From Celoporthe dispersa (taxonomy: Eukaryota; Ascomycota; Sordariomycetes; Diaporthales; Cryphonectriaceae), in NCBI GenBank assembly GCA_016584495.1, contig WAID01000004.1:2108001-2172000 (forward strand): a DNA stretch of 64,000 nt, given 5' to 3'. Shown piece after piece: positions 22,544 through 34,592 of the stretch (the first letter of the stretch is position 1; each line of letters begins with the position of its first letter). Made by a program: the position numbers and the translations under genes. The notes beneath the pieces are model-generated. The model was given only the letters and a program-made list of their open reading frames with translations, was not told the DNA's origin and did no database searches.

Positions 22544-23526
22544 CTTGAACGACTGTATTTCTGTGGCTCGGACTGGGTAGGGGGATCAAGCGCTCGTTAA
22601 CGTTGCGATTCAAGGTAGCGGTAGCGGGGCGTAGGCTGGTGCCGGGTGCGCTGACATTGAGAGCTGGCACCTTCTTTCGCCGGTCGGGGATGTGAAGTGA
22701 AGAATCGATAAGAGCAGGTTCGGTCGTGTGGCAGCCAAAGCACAGGGATATGGTGAGGAGGAGAGTGTTGCTGGAGTCAGTCGGTGGTGGTGGTGGTGGT
22801 GGTGGTGGTGGTGGCTGTTGTTGTAGTCGTCTCGATAGATCTAATCGTGCTGCCACGGCTTGGTGTATGTTAGTGTCCCTGGAGCTATGCATCCAATTGA
22901 GATGTGGTCTCTGCTGGGATGCTGGGGTTGCTGGGAGCTTGTTCAGCCTCGGGGCAAAATGTGGCCTCAGGCATGACTGGCGCCACACTGCACAGGCCAC
23001 ACCTCATACCTAAGCCAATGAGAGCCTCCATAAAATAGAAAATTGGGGACCTCTAGCCACTTGTTCCATCCACATGCATCTTGCAGCATGCATCACCACT
23101 CACCAATCCTAGACTGAAGTCTCGCCAATCTCTCACTCAAAATGGAGGACGGGACAGGTCTACAAGAACATATATCAAGTCATTTTGTTATGGGTAGAAC
23201 GGATAGTTAGTCTGTTATGGAGCCTGTTGTCTGTAGCAGGATGCAGCGCCTCATTTTGTCACCATCAAGAAAAAAGCAGTCAGGGAAGTAGAGAGAGGTA
23301 TGCTCAAGTTGGTTTCATATTGGCTATCTTGCCAGTAGTTTGCTTGTTATCATTTCCCAGGCCATGCCTGGTTCCAAGCATAGAGAGCTGTCAAAAAGGG
23401 TATGCATTTCCATGATTCAATCCGTTCCCGAACACCTGGCCAGTTTCCCTAATTCGCAGCTCAGAACGCCAATGCATCATCCCTTCATCAAAATTGCAAA
23501 GACAAGAATGTGACCGTCTGGGAACC
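22544..23526. other. Intergenic, SEC27 promoter and mpdA 3' flank
   Basis: Contains a (GGT)n microsatellite about 240 bp upstream of the SEC27 ATG. No gene seen. Confidence 0.6.
22783..22814. repeat. (GGT)n microsatellite
   Basis: About ten uninterrupted GGT units upstream of SEC27. Confidence 0.95.
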
Positions 23527-24714
23527 TCAGTCCTCAGCGTCGGCCTGCACCTTCTTCACGATGTCGACCATCATGGGGTACAGCTTCTCCGACTTCTGCA
23601 GGCCGCAGACCTGCGAGACGATCTCGTCGGGGCTCTGGGAGGCCATGAGCTGGGCAAGCTCCTTGGACTCGTCGTCACCCTCGATGTTCTGGAAGCGGAA
23701 GGCCATCTCGGCAGCATCCAGGAGGCCGCTGCAGTCCTCGCCCATCTCGGCGAGGTGAGCAGCAGGGCCGATGAAGCGCTCCTTGCGGCCGAGCTTGCGC
23801 AGGGGGGCACGGCCGACACGCTCGACGGCGTCCTCGAGGTGAGGGTTGCCAATGCGGGAGATGATCTTCTTGACATATGCGGCCTGCTCCTCCTCGGTGG
23901 TCTCGTGCTTGGAGGTGATGAGGGTGGAGGTGTTGTCCAGGGCCTTCTTGACCTCGGCCATGATCTCCTTGTCTTGCAGGGCGTCGTAGACGGTGCGCTT
24001 CTTGCGGTTGTAGCCGTGGTAGGCGGCGGTGGCGTGGCCGGTGTTGACGGTGTACAGCTTGCGCTCGATGTAGGGCTCGAGGTGGTCGACCCAGTTGATG
24101 CCGTCGATGGCAGGGTGCTGGCCCTCGAAAGGGAGCTGCTCCACGACCCACTCGTAGAACTTCTCGAGCTTGACGTTGAGGCCAGCATCAGCGTCCTGCG
24201 CGGGGACGATTCGGTCAATAGCCGAGTTGGCGTAGCGCACGCGCTGGTTGTGGACCTCGAGGAGGTTCTCGGGGGTGTTCTTGGGGTCCTTGATGTGCTC
24301 AGCAAGGGCAGTGGTGGCGTTGATCATGTTCTCGCAGGCGATGACGGCCAGGGGCTTGAGGTCGTCAGAACGCTTCTGGATGCCCTGGGCGATGACAGGG
24401 GCAATGAACTTGAGGATGGTAGGGCCGACAGAGCAGGTGACAACGTCAGCAGTGGCGATCTCGTTGACGAGGTCATCGTGGTGGGTACGGGAGTTGATGG
24501 CACGGTAGTTGGTGATGATCTCCTCGACGGTGCCCTCAGTGCCGACCTCAATGACCTTGTACGACTCGGTGTTGTTCAGCTTGTCAACGACCTCAGGCAC
24601 AACATCAGCGAAGACGACCTCATAGCCACTGTTGTGCAGGAAGCAGGCAACAAAGCCACGGCCAATGTTGCCAGCACCAAAGTGGACAGCCTTGAGGTTC
24701 TTGGTGGCAGCCAT
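23527..24714 (-). CDS. mpdA: Mannitol-1-phosphate 5-dehydrogenase
   Basis: NAD-dependent enzyme interconverting fructose 6-phosphate and mannitol 1-phosphate in the cytosol, the entry to mannitol synthesis used for carbon storage and stress tolerance. A single exon encodes 395 residues, close to the fungal family length. The Rossmann motif GAGNIGRGF is at residues 13-21. Typical polyol-dehydrogenase blocks follow: VIACENMINAT, IDRIVPAQ, NTGHATAAYHGY and RFIGPAAHLAEMG. Codon use is strongly biased to C/G in third positions and the 3' half of the protein is Glu/Lys-rich, as expected for a highly expressed gene. The upstream region has STRE-like and CRE-like motifs. Confidence 0.95.
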   Translation of the reverse strand: MAATKNLKAVHFGAGNIGRGFVACFLHNSGYEVVFADVVPEVVDKLNNTESYKVIEVGTEGTVEEIITNYRAINSRTHHDDLVNEIATADVVTCSVGPTILKFIAPVIAQGIQKRSDDLKPLAVIACENMINATTALAEHIKDPKNTPENLLEVHNQRVRYANSAIDRIVPAQDADAGLNVKLEKFYEWVVEQLPFEGQHPAIDGINWVDHLEPYIERKLYTVNTGHATAAYHGYNRKKRTVYDALQDKEIMAEVKKALDNTSTLITSKHETTEEEQAAYVKKIISRIGNPHLEDAVERVGRAPLRKLGRKERFIGPAAHLAEMGEDCSGLLDAAEMAFRFQNIEGDDESKELAQLMASQSPDEIVSQVCGLQKSEKLYPMMVDIVKKVQADAED

Positions 24715-27700
24715 TATGCAGAAACTGATGTGGAGAGAAGTGAAAGATGTGTAATGTTGTTTTGGGTGATGGGGATTGGCAGGATGGCGTCGTCAGGGTG
24801 AGAGTAGTGACGACGATGCAATCAAAGACACAGGTCTTGGTGACTTGGGCTTTGTTGATGGAGGTAGAAGGAAGACAACGAGGAAAGAATCGACGTTGTT
24901 TGTGTGAAGGTGGGAGATGGATGGGAATGGTAGGTGGTTTGGTGTGAAGATAGACCGAGAAGGAAAAAGGAAGAAAGTTGAGGGAGTGGATGGGCGTCAA
25001 TGTTTATATGGCTTAGAAGAAGGAAGGCAACAGGAGGGAGGGGCTCGCGAGTGGCAGCCCTCCCTCTCCTGCCCTGTGCAGGGGGGGCCCTCGTCCCTGA
25101 CGTCGGCTGGGCTGGGGTTACTGTGGGAAAAGAAAGGTGGGGCCACGCCTGCCGTTGTACTCCGTAACTCCTTAACAGCCAGCCGCCTAGCCAGCAGGGT
25201 GGGCAGGTGGGGTAGCTGCTAACAACTGACCACCATGACGCTGGCAGAAAGTGGTAGAAGCACTGTCTCCCCCCCCCTTCGGTCTTTCTAGGTGGGTCTC
25301 TACAGAGGGCCAGGGAGGTTGTGACCGGCCAAATGCGCAGGCGCCTTTGAAACGACCGCGGTTCTGGCCCAGCACCAAAAAAGGCCGCCATCATCAGCCA
25401 ACATACCACAGCAGTTCCGCCCACCCATACCACCCTCACGATACATTCAGCACCTCCGATTGGAGCGTGCCGCCGCTGGGCAGTGTCTAGTGCAGTCTGA
25501 CCATGTGAGTAAGTGGGTCTGCGAGTAAATTCACAGCCATAGTAGATAGCCTGGGCAGTGAAGTCTGTAGTCATCGTGAGGCCTGCTGGGCGAGTTCTTG
25601 TGGCTAGTCTTACGATTGTTGAGATGGCTAGCAGCGAAATGTTTTGCAAACGCTGATACTATCGCTCGAAATCCCAAGGAATCAGGTGTCTGCTTCACGA
25701 GATTCACGAGTCTCTACAGCCTCATCTCGGCATCTGAGCCAGAATTCGCCGAGATCTCGCCCGGAATGCTATCTGGAATGCGGCGAGATCTGGCCAGTCG
25801 CCGGGAGGCGACCGAGGTCATCATGAGATGCGGCAAACAGTGGGTTCTGACCTGGTGTTGACGTTCGAGGAATAAAGCCTCCCCATATATCCAGGGCACG
25901 AGAAATATATTGCGCGGCAGAGCCATCTTGTTGCTTGTGTACCCAACAACCAATATTCTTCTGAGACAAGCCTAGTCAGCTGGGCTGCTAAGGCATCCTC
26001 CCAGCCTCCCTCCCTCCCGCCTTTTTTAGACGGAGACTTTTGCGAATCGGAATCGAGGGAGAGGTCGGTGTGCGGGCCGGTCCAGAACAGAGGACCGCAC
26101 CGTTGGGAAACCTCTGATCATTGCTCGTCTTGTCAGGGGTGCGGGAGACGGTGCCACTGTTTGGGGATGTTCATCAGAGCTGGGGAGCAGCCGGATGACA
26201 ACAGCCTTGCTCCACAGATTTAGTTCCCCCTTGCCAGGCAGTCTGCCAGTATTCAGTCCTGACATCAATTGCCAGCATCCGAAGCTACGTCACCTTTCAT
26301 GATATCACCCCAGGTTTTTCTGAATCCTAATTGTTCCTGGTGAGCCGTATCCTGATCGCGCAACTCGTCTCAGGTTTTCTTCCCCAGACGTTCGCTTACG
26401 GCGGAACCACTGGGGGGAACCTGCATGTCGGGTCACAGTAATGACGTCATAGTACCTCAGAAAGCGTAGGCCCTTTCCCTTCCTCGTCGTTTAGCATTCG
26501 TCCTCTCTGGAGGCGTCGCCAGGAGTTCGGCCATGAGCCTGGACCAGGCCCACGTTTGTCCCTTCCCCCACCAAGCGACGGCTGCCATTTTCTCACTGGT
26601 GCTTTCTCCCACACTTTCCCCAGACGAGCACCTCGGTGCAGATCGCTGCCAGATGACGACAGATTCCGATGGTGTTCACTGGTGATGCAGCAAGAGTATC
26701 CACAGACACCATTGGATGGCCCCTGAGTCATGCGTGTCCAAAGCGTCTAGCCACGCCAGCTCGGATACGGTCACTGCCAAAATGACTACTCACGACGCCC
26801 TCACATTGCCTCATCGTGCATGACCTGTGTATTGACTCCTGAAGTGGGGCCGACGACCTCCTTATTGACTCGAGGACTATACCCACAAGAGAGGCACTGC
26901 TGGGCTGTCCTGCACCCCGGTCGTATCGACCTCGAGAGTCTCTGCCGACAGCTGTTTGTGTAGCTACCGACAGCTGTCGCCGCATCTGAGAGATCTCGCA
27001 GCGTCTTGAGCAGTCAGCGACGACGGGAATACCATCGGGCAGTCGGCTGTCGTGGCTCGACGGCCTCGGGATTCCTGGCCCGCTTGGCTGACCGCTGGCA
27101 GTGTTTCAACTCCCCTGGCATCTGCGGCATGTCGAGAAGGATTTCCAGCAAACAGCTATTTCAAGGCGGTCTACAGGTCTGACCGCCGGGTGACCCCTTT
27201 AGAAGCTTATCAGTGCTCTCTCTCTCTTTCCCTCTCTATCTTGCTCAGCCCCAGCGGAGAAACAGTCACAGCGCCGCCAAGACAAGCTGGACGTTCTCGT
27301 GGCCGGGCCAAGCGGTATCCCTTTATCTCTATGGAGGCATTCCTTCCTGCTGAGCTGTCGATAGCATGCCTGGACTGTGCAGCTGCTGACCGTCCGTCTT
27401 CTTCAACAGGCCGGACCAGGCCGGACCAGACCAAGCACACAAGCGACCTCGTGTCGAGATGAGTGGCCGAGATGGCGACCACGCACAAACAAGACCCACC
27501 AGGGCATCCATCCTACACAGATTCACAGCCGCCACCCGCTACCGGCTGCCCACCACCACCCCCCTCCCAAAGTGAGAATAGCCAACCAAAAAGATCTCAC
27601 CCACAGCCCATGCGGGCCACTCTTTGCATTTTCCAGCAGCCTCCTGCCATGGCAGTGGCCTGCAAGCCAGGTTTTCGGGTACTGGCCCCGCCAAAGCATC

Positions 27701-28929
27701 ACCCACCCATACGATTCTGCTCTCTTTACTCGATCTCGCCGGGCACTTGCATGCTCTACTAGTACCTCACACGTCTCACCCGGCGATGCAGCGCACAATG
27801 TCTTTTTTTTTTCTCCTTTGGCGGGGTAGGCGGGCCGCCCCAAACAAGTCTCTGCGTGAGTTTCGTGGTGGGTCTCCGTTATCTTCTTCCCCATGGAGAC
27901 TGCTGCAGTTTGCAGCTTTCCCGCTGAGCCGTGGCAGGCTCTGATTGTACGGCTCCATTCACGGCTCCGTTTCCCCAGAGGCCCACTCCCTCCGCAACTT
28001 CACACCCCCCCAAGTGCTGGAAAACGGACCGAGTCGGCCTCAGGGGGCGGGTTTGGCTCTATCGTCCACTCCACAGCATGGCCCATCCTCGATTCCGTGA
28101 AACGCCAGAGCGCGGCTTGCTGTGCTCGGAATGGCTCTTTCTCACAAGCTAATTTTGGCTAAATGCGAACTCGACTCTGTTAGTGCCGCGGCGAGCATGT
28201 GGTTTTCGCCCTCACTTGGGCCGAGATTCCATCGCGAAGCCGGGTTTGCCCGAGAACTCATCGTTCCGGTCCCCTCCCCTTCGACCTGCACTGCCACCTC
28301 TTCGGCAACTGTGTCTCGATTCGGGTTTCACGATATGGCTCCCAGCATGTGGTTTTTCTGGGCAGGCTCGATCGGATGATAGAGCGGTACATCTTGGGCC
28401 TCTGGAGGGCCGGAATATGTCTTCCATCTGGGTCTATGGCCGGGAGTGGTAAGCCTCGGGTAACGACATGACCCAAGGCACTGCGCAGACAAGGTGATAG
28501 CACAAGCGAACCACAGGCGTTACGGCCTGAACATGGTCAACCCACGAGTGCGCACCACTCTCCGCAAGGCGGATGTCTTCAAATCCCTCATCTTTCGGCC
28601 CTTCTTTGCATACCCTCTCGAAGGGTGGTGGACGAGTATCCACCCTTGGAGCGTGCATAAGACGGCTTTCTCTGAGGTCGTTTTATCCCGTCGCAACACC
28701 AATGGCACGCAGGCTCATGGAAGAAGAGGCCGCCGCCTCCTGATTTCGATCCCGGTTGTCTATGGTGCTATGAGTAGCAACGGTGCGAGTCACTCTTCTC
28801 TGAGCTGCACATCTCTGGTAGGGCAACCCAGCCATCCCCAGAGGCAGACCTGGGCGCGGATCTTCTTTTCCTACATTGTCTACTCTAAATCCCTCCCACT
28901 TTGCATGTGACGCTAGCAAAGTGTCTACA
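24715..28929. other. 4.2-kb region without recognisable genes
   Basis: The first 300 bp is the mpdA promoter and leader. The rest (25.1-28.9 kb) has only short overlapping ORFs on all frames, none with a domain, splice-consistent extension or codon bias. Sequence is not notably AT-rich, so repeat-induced point mutation is not obvious. Short direct repeats occur (27408-27434, GGCCGGACCA units). It could hold non-coding RNA, regulatory sequence or an old degraded gene; I cannot show any of these. Confidence 0.5.
25039..25104. promoter_or_regulatory. STRE-like and CRE-like motifs upstream of mpdA
   Basis: AGGGG occurs at 25039-25043 and 25080-25084, and TGACGTCG at 25098-25105, 325-390 bp upstream of the mpdA ATG. 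These match stress-response (STRE) and ATF/CREB-type (CRE) sites. Such short motifs also occur by chance; regulation by stress MAPK or cAMP signalling is inference. Confidence 0.3.
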
Positions 28930-31242
28930 TCAGCTGTTGCGACCGCCACCAGCAGCGTCCTTTACAACACCCTTTATGATTGACTTCATTGTCTCTCTGC
29001 TCTCCCACAGAGGCCAGAAAATACACACGCAGGCGCTGAACCATACCCAGATGAAGGACATGACGCACCAACCAGTGAAGCCTGCCCTGCTGAACTCCCA
29101 CTCGGTGCCGAAGAATGCGAAAGGCACGAGGATGAGTGCAACGGCCCAGTAGATAATATTGAAGGCGTATGCGAGCCTCGTAGCTCTCCGTGCCGCCTCT
29201 GGGTCCATTGGCTTCGAATAGGAGGCCTCAAGGAAGTCCACGACGGCGTTGCCGGTCGGCACAACGGCTTCGGGCGTTGGGCTCGAAGGAGGCTGCTCCT
29301 CGGTGCCAGCTGCGCCTTGTGCCGGCGGCCTGGGGTCGGCCTTCTCGACATCTGAGCCGTTGGTGCCCTCGTTGCTTCTCAGCCCGTCCGCACCACCAGC
29401 GCCAGAGCCCCCCGGCGGCACCCCGTGCAGGATCTTGTGCAGCCTGTTCTTTGCCTCCGCGCTGTGCTCGGCATCCGCAGCTCCCCACTTTGCCGGAAAC
29501 GCGTAGCTCAAGACGAACGCGGAGATGACGCCAGCACAGCAGGACGTGATGTTGCCCGCGGCGGCGTTCGTCACATCACCAGTCGTGTCCACGCTGATGG
29601 CCCCGCTCCGCAGCTTGGTCACCACAAACCAGGCCACCATCCCCAGGCCCAGGCCCACCCACGGCGACACGATAGCCGCCGCGGAGGACATAGGCTCCCA
29701 CAGCAGGATCATGCCGACCGGGATGGACGCGCCGCCCACGATGACGCCCAGCACCGTCAGGACCCAGGTCAGGTTGATGCCGACGGCGTTGAGGACGCAG
29801 CAGAAGGAGGCCAGCACGACCGAGAAGATGACGATGCCGGCGTGGCTCATGCGCACCAGCTGGTCCGACGTGGCCCTGGGCCGCACGTACGTCTTGTACA
29901 CGTCGAAGGTGATCAGGCTCGAGACGGCGATCAGCTCCGCGCTCGTGGACGACGTGACCGCCATGAACAGCAAGAGGAGCATGAGCCCCGCGCCGCCGCG
30001 CCCAAGCAGCGCGATCGCCGCCGCGGGGGCCGAGAGCCCGCTCCCGTTCTGCGCCGCAGAGAGCGGGTCTGGGAACGTGGGGAAGGACGGGCTCGCCGTC
30101 AGCGCGGCGCAGCCCAGGCCCATGGCCGTTGCGAAGCCAAACGGGATGCCGTACCAGCTCATGCCCCCGAAGAGGTACGCCTTGACGCTCGTCTCCGGCC
30201 TCGAGGCGATGGCGCGCTGCCAGTACGCCTGGTCCAGCCACACGGTGCAGAACCCCGCGACGAGCAGGTCGATGGCGAAGACCAGTCCGTCGTCGGACTT
30301 GAAGGTCAGATAGCTGCCCCCGCGGGCGTTCCCCGCGATGGGCATGTCCCGCCCGGCCTCCTGCAGCAGGTCGTAGAACCGGCTGGTGCTGCCCACCTCG
30401 GGGTTCGTGGCGTAGATGCTGAACCCAAAGGTGAAGATGGCAATGAACAGGATGACGGTATGCGCATAGTCGGCGATGAACGTCGACCGCAGCCCGCCGG
30501 CGATCACGTAGGCGGCCACGACAGAGGGGATCAGGAAGCACGCGCCGTAGACGTTCACGCCGGACAGGGCGGCGACGACCTGCGACCCTCCCAGCACGAG
30601 GCACGACCCGACGAGGAGGTTCGTGGCCCAGGCGAAGAAGAGGTAGGTCAGGTGGTTGGCGCGCCCGTGGTGCGCGAGAATGATCTCGGGAAAGGTGTGG
30701 GCGCCGGGGGCCTGGGTCTTGATCTTGATGGCGATGAGGGCGAAGAGGAGGATCTGCGAGGAGCCCATGGCGGCGTACCACATCGGGCCGCCGATCTGAA
30801 AAACGATCCGGGCAGCGGGCCGGTCAGCACTCAGCAGCTACCGGCTGCATTTTGGGGGGGGGGGGCAGCGGGAGGAATCGACTCACGCCGTAGGAGTAGG
30901 CGAAGGTGCTGGACGTCAGGAGCGTGCTGCTCCACGTCCACGATGAGACGATGCCTGCGGCGATGAGCCCTGGCTTCACGCTCCGGGAAGCCGTGTTGAA
31001 CTCCTCGGATTGCTTGGTGGAATATGATGTGTACCGGTTCTGCAGGTAGGTGATCAAGAGCCTGTGCCGCGGGCCGTCAGCGAGCTGAGCGCCTGTAACC
31101 TCGAATGATGATTCGTCTACACGGCCTAGAGTGGGTGGGCGTGCGTGACTTACATGAGCAGTGCGAAGAAGGCACCGATGCCCACGACGATACCATATCC
31201 TACACCCTGGTTCAAGACGCGAATGCCACCATCGCTGGCCAT
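28930..31242 (-). CDS. DUR3: DUR3-type urea/polyamine permease (sodium:solute symporter family)
   Basis: High-affinity plasma-membrane urea importer of the SSS family. Minus-strand exons are 31154-31242, 30887-31061 and 28930-30795 (709 residues). The N-terminus is MASDGGIRVLNQGVGYGIVV, followed by NRYTSYSTKQSEEFNTASRS and SSWTWSSTLLTSSTFAYSYG, both characteristic of DUR3. About 14-15 helices follow, including LDQAYWQRAIASRP and MAVTSSTSAELIAVSSL. A Gly/Pro/Glu-rich cytoplasmic loop (roughly residues 535-595) separates the last helices. Introns have normal signals; the second contains a G run of about 12 (30854-30866). GATAA motifs upstream fit nitrogen control. Confidence 0.93.
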
Positions 31243-32091
31243 GGTTGACCTGCCCGTTCGCAGGGCTGCAGCTCGAGTTGGATCGCGAGTCGATATCGCC
31301 ACCTGAGATCAGACAGCCCCTGGTCAAAGGCTCAAGCTACAGGCTCCCTCTTCAAGCTGGTGGTCCAACGCGGTCAATGATTATGTATATCTCAAAAGAC
31401 GCTGATATCGAGTGAGGAGGTGGAAATATCCGGTTGCGCAGTGCAGACCATCAGCACAGATAAAACCCCTGTCTAGGCACCATTCTGCCGAAAGATGATC
31501 AACATGATCCTCGATTCACCCACGTCCCTCTTATCAAAGGTGAGATATGACAGTAGAGTAGTATTTGGGGGTTCAGATTCAGGTTGGTACAGATAAGTAT
31601 AGTATAGCCTCGAATATACTCTGTATTACGCAGCATCATCACTACTGCGATTAAATCAACAGCAACGCATACCATCCAGACAGTTGCGTCGAGCAAACAT
31701 CAAATTATTACCATACGAGGGTCGTTCTCGCCTTTCGAGCCTCCAATTCTTGAGTGGACTATTCTCAGGACCTTGCTCATACACTGTTTTTTTTTTTATA
31801 AAAAAGAAAGAAGAAAAAAACGTTCTCTTTGACAGATGCAGGAGCTGATGCAGTACGGTATTAGTAGAAGATCAAGTCGTAATGTGCCTTCATTCTGGGC
31901 AGATAAGCCACCCCGTACGAAACTACTTGCTGCATATCTGCCGGCCTTGCAGATCCTCCCCCCGCCCCTCAATGTGCGGAGCGCCGCCCTTTTCCCAGGC
32001 GGCCGGGGTCTCTGCCGATAGCATCTCCATCAATAGCAGTATTCTGAAAACCCACCAATATGTGTATGCGTTCGAGTCTCGATGTTGCCCA
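31243..32091. other. Intergenic, DUR3 promoter
   Basis: Divided between the DUR3 upstream region (GATA motifs) and the 3' flank of the ubiquitin-like fusion gene. A T/A homopolymer patch lies at 31788-31820. No ORF of interest. Confidence 0.55.
31459..31597. promoter_or_regulatory. Cluster of three GATAA motifs upstream of DUR3
   Basis: GATAA at 31459-31463, CTTATC (GATAAG on the minus strand) at 31530-31535 and GATAAG at 31592-31597, 217-355 bp upstream of the DUR3 ATG. AreA/NIT2 GATA factors act on such clustered sites when preferred nitrogen is lacking. Motif presence is direct; regulation is inferred. Confidence 0.45.
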
Positions 32092-33530
32092 TCAGCTGGG
32101 CTTCGAGGATCGCTCAGCCGGGACCTCCATACCACCCCACTCCAAGGCACGGAACTTCGTCTCGTCCTGCAGTCCCTCTCGGTCAAGCCCGATCTTCTCT
32201 GCCCAGTCGACTCGCTGGATCGCCCGGGCGACGGTGAGTCTCTTGCCCTTCCAGGGGTCCCACTCAGCCATGTTCCCGTCGGTCTTGACCCCTGCGAACA
32301 ACATGAAGATGCGCCCGACGGTCGCGGGCTTGGGGCTGATCGTAAGCTTGGCATCCTCGTCATAAATCCTCTGGGGGAGGAACGCAATAGCGATGTCGAA
32401 GTCGTTGCTATGGTACTTGCGGAAGTGTGGCATCCAGTGGGCCATGAACTCTTGACGCATGGCGGTGGTGAGGGCCAGACGCTCCAGGGTGCTCTCTAGG
32501 TACTTGATGACATCTGGGAACCCCAGGACGACCGACACCTCTGCTCTGAGAGCAGGGCTCGTGAGAGCGAACTCGAACTCAGAAGGCTTCGGCTGGCCGT
32601 ATGGTGGCACAGTGTTGGTGGCCTCCCAGTACAGGTAGGTGTATTTCGTCCCTTCCTGGTCCAAAATATAGCCGTCTTGGTCGACGCCGACGTTCCATGT
32701 GACCTTTGACTTTTCCTTTTTGTCTCCTGATCGTCTGATCTCGACGACAGGGTACAGCGCGCTGAAGCCCCACTCCTCAGAGAGCTCGACCGTGACGGAG
32801 GCTGCGAAGATGGGTCCTGGCGAGAGCAGGTAGATGGCGGGCTTGCCACCAACCAGCCTGCGCAGCACGTATATCTGAGATCCATGCTGGATATCCAAGT
32901 CTGAAAGAGGTACACAGGCGTCCAGTTGCTTGCCGCCAAAGACGATCCGCTGATCCTCTGGAGTTACGCCTTCTCGCTCTTGGATGACGGATCGGAGGTA
33001 ATCGAGGTTAACGTTGTGGCTGGGGAGTTGGATGGTGTACTTCGCACCTGTTGTTGCATACGGCGATTAAAATAAGCACGCGACCCGATGAAAGGGACAG
33101 GGATGGATGAACTTACCAGTCACACTGGAGATATGAACCGAGATCCCTCCACCGCTCTCTCCAGACCGGTGGTAGGAAGAAGGCACCTCAGGGGCGGGTG
33201 CCTGAGAAGCACCACCACCTAGGGGGCCGTCAGCTTTCTTTTGAACGCGCATCCACAAGAGTAACGCGAATGGCTACATACCGCAGAGATTGGCCTCGAC
33301 GCGAAGCACAGCATGGTCGTGGACAGCGTGGAAGGAGGACGGGTCCAGGCCGACCTCGACGCCGGCCCACTCGGGCGTAAAGTGGATTGAGATATGGGCA
33401 TCACTGACGCTGTCCAGGGCGGGAAATTGCTGTCGTACGAGGGCGAGTAGAGCTGCGTAGTCCTCTGGCTTGGACACCAGACGGCGTTGGTGGCCGTGAA
33501 CGAGACGATGTCAACTGCACGACCTGCCAT
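32092..33530 (-). CDS. Ubiquitin-like fusion protein with C-terminal KPxIYL domain (apparent frameshift)
   Basis: Minus-strand exons 33282-33530, 33117-33218 and 32092-33047 give about 435 residues. Region 1 (exon 1) is an 80-residue predicted alpha/beta module resembling the N-terminus of the gene at 39167-41102. Region 2, after a Ser/Gly-rich linker, is a clear ubiquitin fold: KYTIQLPSHNV, IQEREGVTPEDQRIVFGGKQ, LSDLDIQHGS and IYVLRRLVGG. The GG is followed at once by KPAIYLLSP and a domain of about 260 residues with WNVGVDQDGYI and YTYLYWEAT, resembling KPVIYLYP-type proteins I recall from bacteria and fungi. The frame changes in exon 1 at 33478-33482 (between FTATNAV and SKPEDYAALL), as if one base were missing. 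Function unknown; possible proteolytic release after GG is inference. Confidence 0.75.
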
Positions 33531-34292
33531 TTTCGACTTGAGGTGACGTTCTGCAGGCTTCAAGAAGAAGAAGGAGCAACAAAGTTCTTGGTGTGAGGAC
33601 TTCTGGACTGGTGATACAACCTCGCCCAGCTCATCTGGCAAGCGTAGGTCGAAGAAGTTCTTGACGGGTCTGCCGGCTCGAAGAAGGTTCCAGCTGGAAG
33701 CGTTTGGAAAGACGTGCCTGCAGGTTTGCTCGATGTCAAGGGGAAGGAAGGGTTTCTTTGGTGTTTGGAGAGAGAGGGGGGGGGGACTCTTCTGAGGCAA
33801 GTTGTACTTACCTTGCACCAAGGCATTTGAAGCAGCTACGACACGACATAAGCCTCTCGTTGATACTGCCCTCTCACTTGCAGAAGAGAGGGGGGTGGGG
33901 AGTGGGGGTGTGGTTGGGTGGTCACATGACAACCTGTCGAGCTACAAAGCCCTCAAGATGTGAATTTTGTTGATATCCAAAATACCAGTGATATGTACAA
34001 GGGGATATTTCCCAACACACTATGCTTCCGAGCCATCTTTGACAACTGTCTCAGTTTACAAACAACACAGCAAAGCAAAATGCCCAATCCCATAGTCGTT
34101 GTGAACTGACAAAGCGCCCACTTCCATGATGTCCTTGCCATACTCCAGATGTGAAAGACAGACACCTTTCGACCCAAAAAGTAAGTTTTGTTGATTAAAT
34201 CCTGCGACCTTGGAACCTGCTGACCAGTCATGCTGACCAGTCAAGTACGCAGGTGGTCGACTGATTGACGCCACCATCCCGTCAAACACCGT
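33531..34292. other. Intergenic, promoter of the ubiquitin-like fusion gene
   Basis: Open frames here extend the upstream leader in other frames but show no start or domain. Contains a G8 run at 33777-33784. Confidence 0.5.
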
Positions 34293-34592
34293 CTAGACGC
34301 GAGCGTTCATCGTGACACCGCCGCCCTGCCATCATGTCAGCTGTTGACGTCTACAGATAGATCGAGGTAGCGCTGTTGACGCGGGACTTACGAAGCCATA
34401 TTTGTACAGGTACGCCTCAGCCTCCTTGGCCCTCTTGGCCTGGTAGGCCTTCCTCTTTGCGTCCTCCGTGTCGACTGCATCGGCGCTGAAGACCGAGCTG
34501 CTGGACTCCTGCAGCTTCGTATAATTCCCCGGCGCGTCCTTTTTTGGAGACGGCTTGCTTGAGGAGAGGACGTTGCGGATACTGAATGCCAT
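34293..34592 (-). CDS. Small charged protein, 77 residues, unknown function
   Basis: Two exons on the minus strand, 34392-34592 and 34293-34325, separated by a 66-bp intron (GTAAGT to GGCAG with a CTGAC branch site) give 77 residues. The protein begins MAFSIRNVLSSSK and has a Ser-rich segment, then a predicted charged helix rich in Ala/Lys/Glu (TEDAKRKAYQAKRAKEAEAYL) and ends GGGVTMNARV. No signal peptide, membrane helix or Cys motif. Without splicing it would end at a longer, less regular tail. The good intron and biased composition argue for a real conserved small protein; I do not recognise the family. Confidence 0.6.

Noticed and set aside
23494..24801. 435-codon plus-strand frame opposite mpdA
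   Set aside because: Antisense shadow of a highly biased coding sequence; Val/Leu/Gly-rich with no domain.
29425..30966. 513-codon plus-strand frame opposite DUR3
   Set aside because: Antisense shadow of a GC3-biased gene; Arg/Gly/Asp/His composition and no motif.
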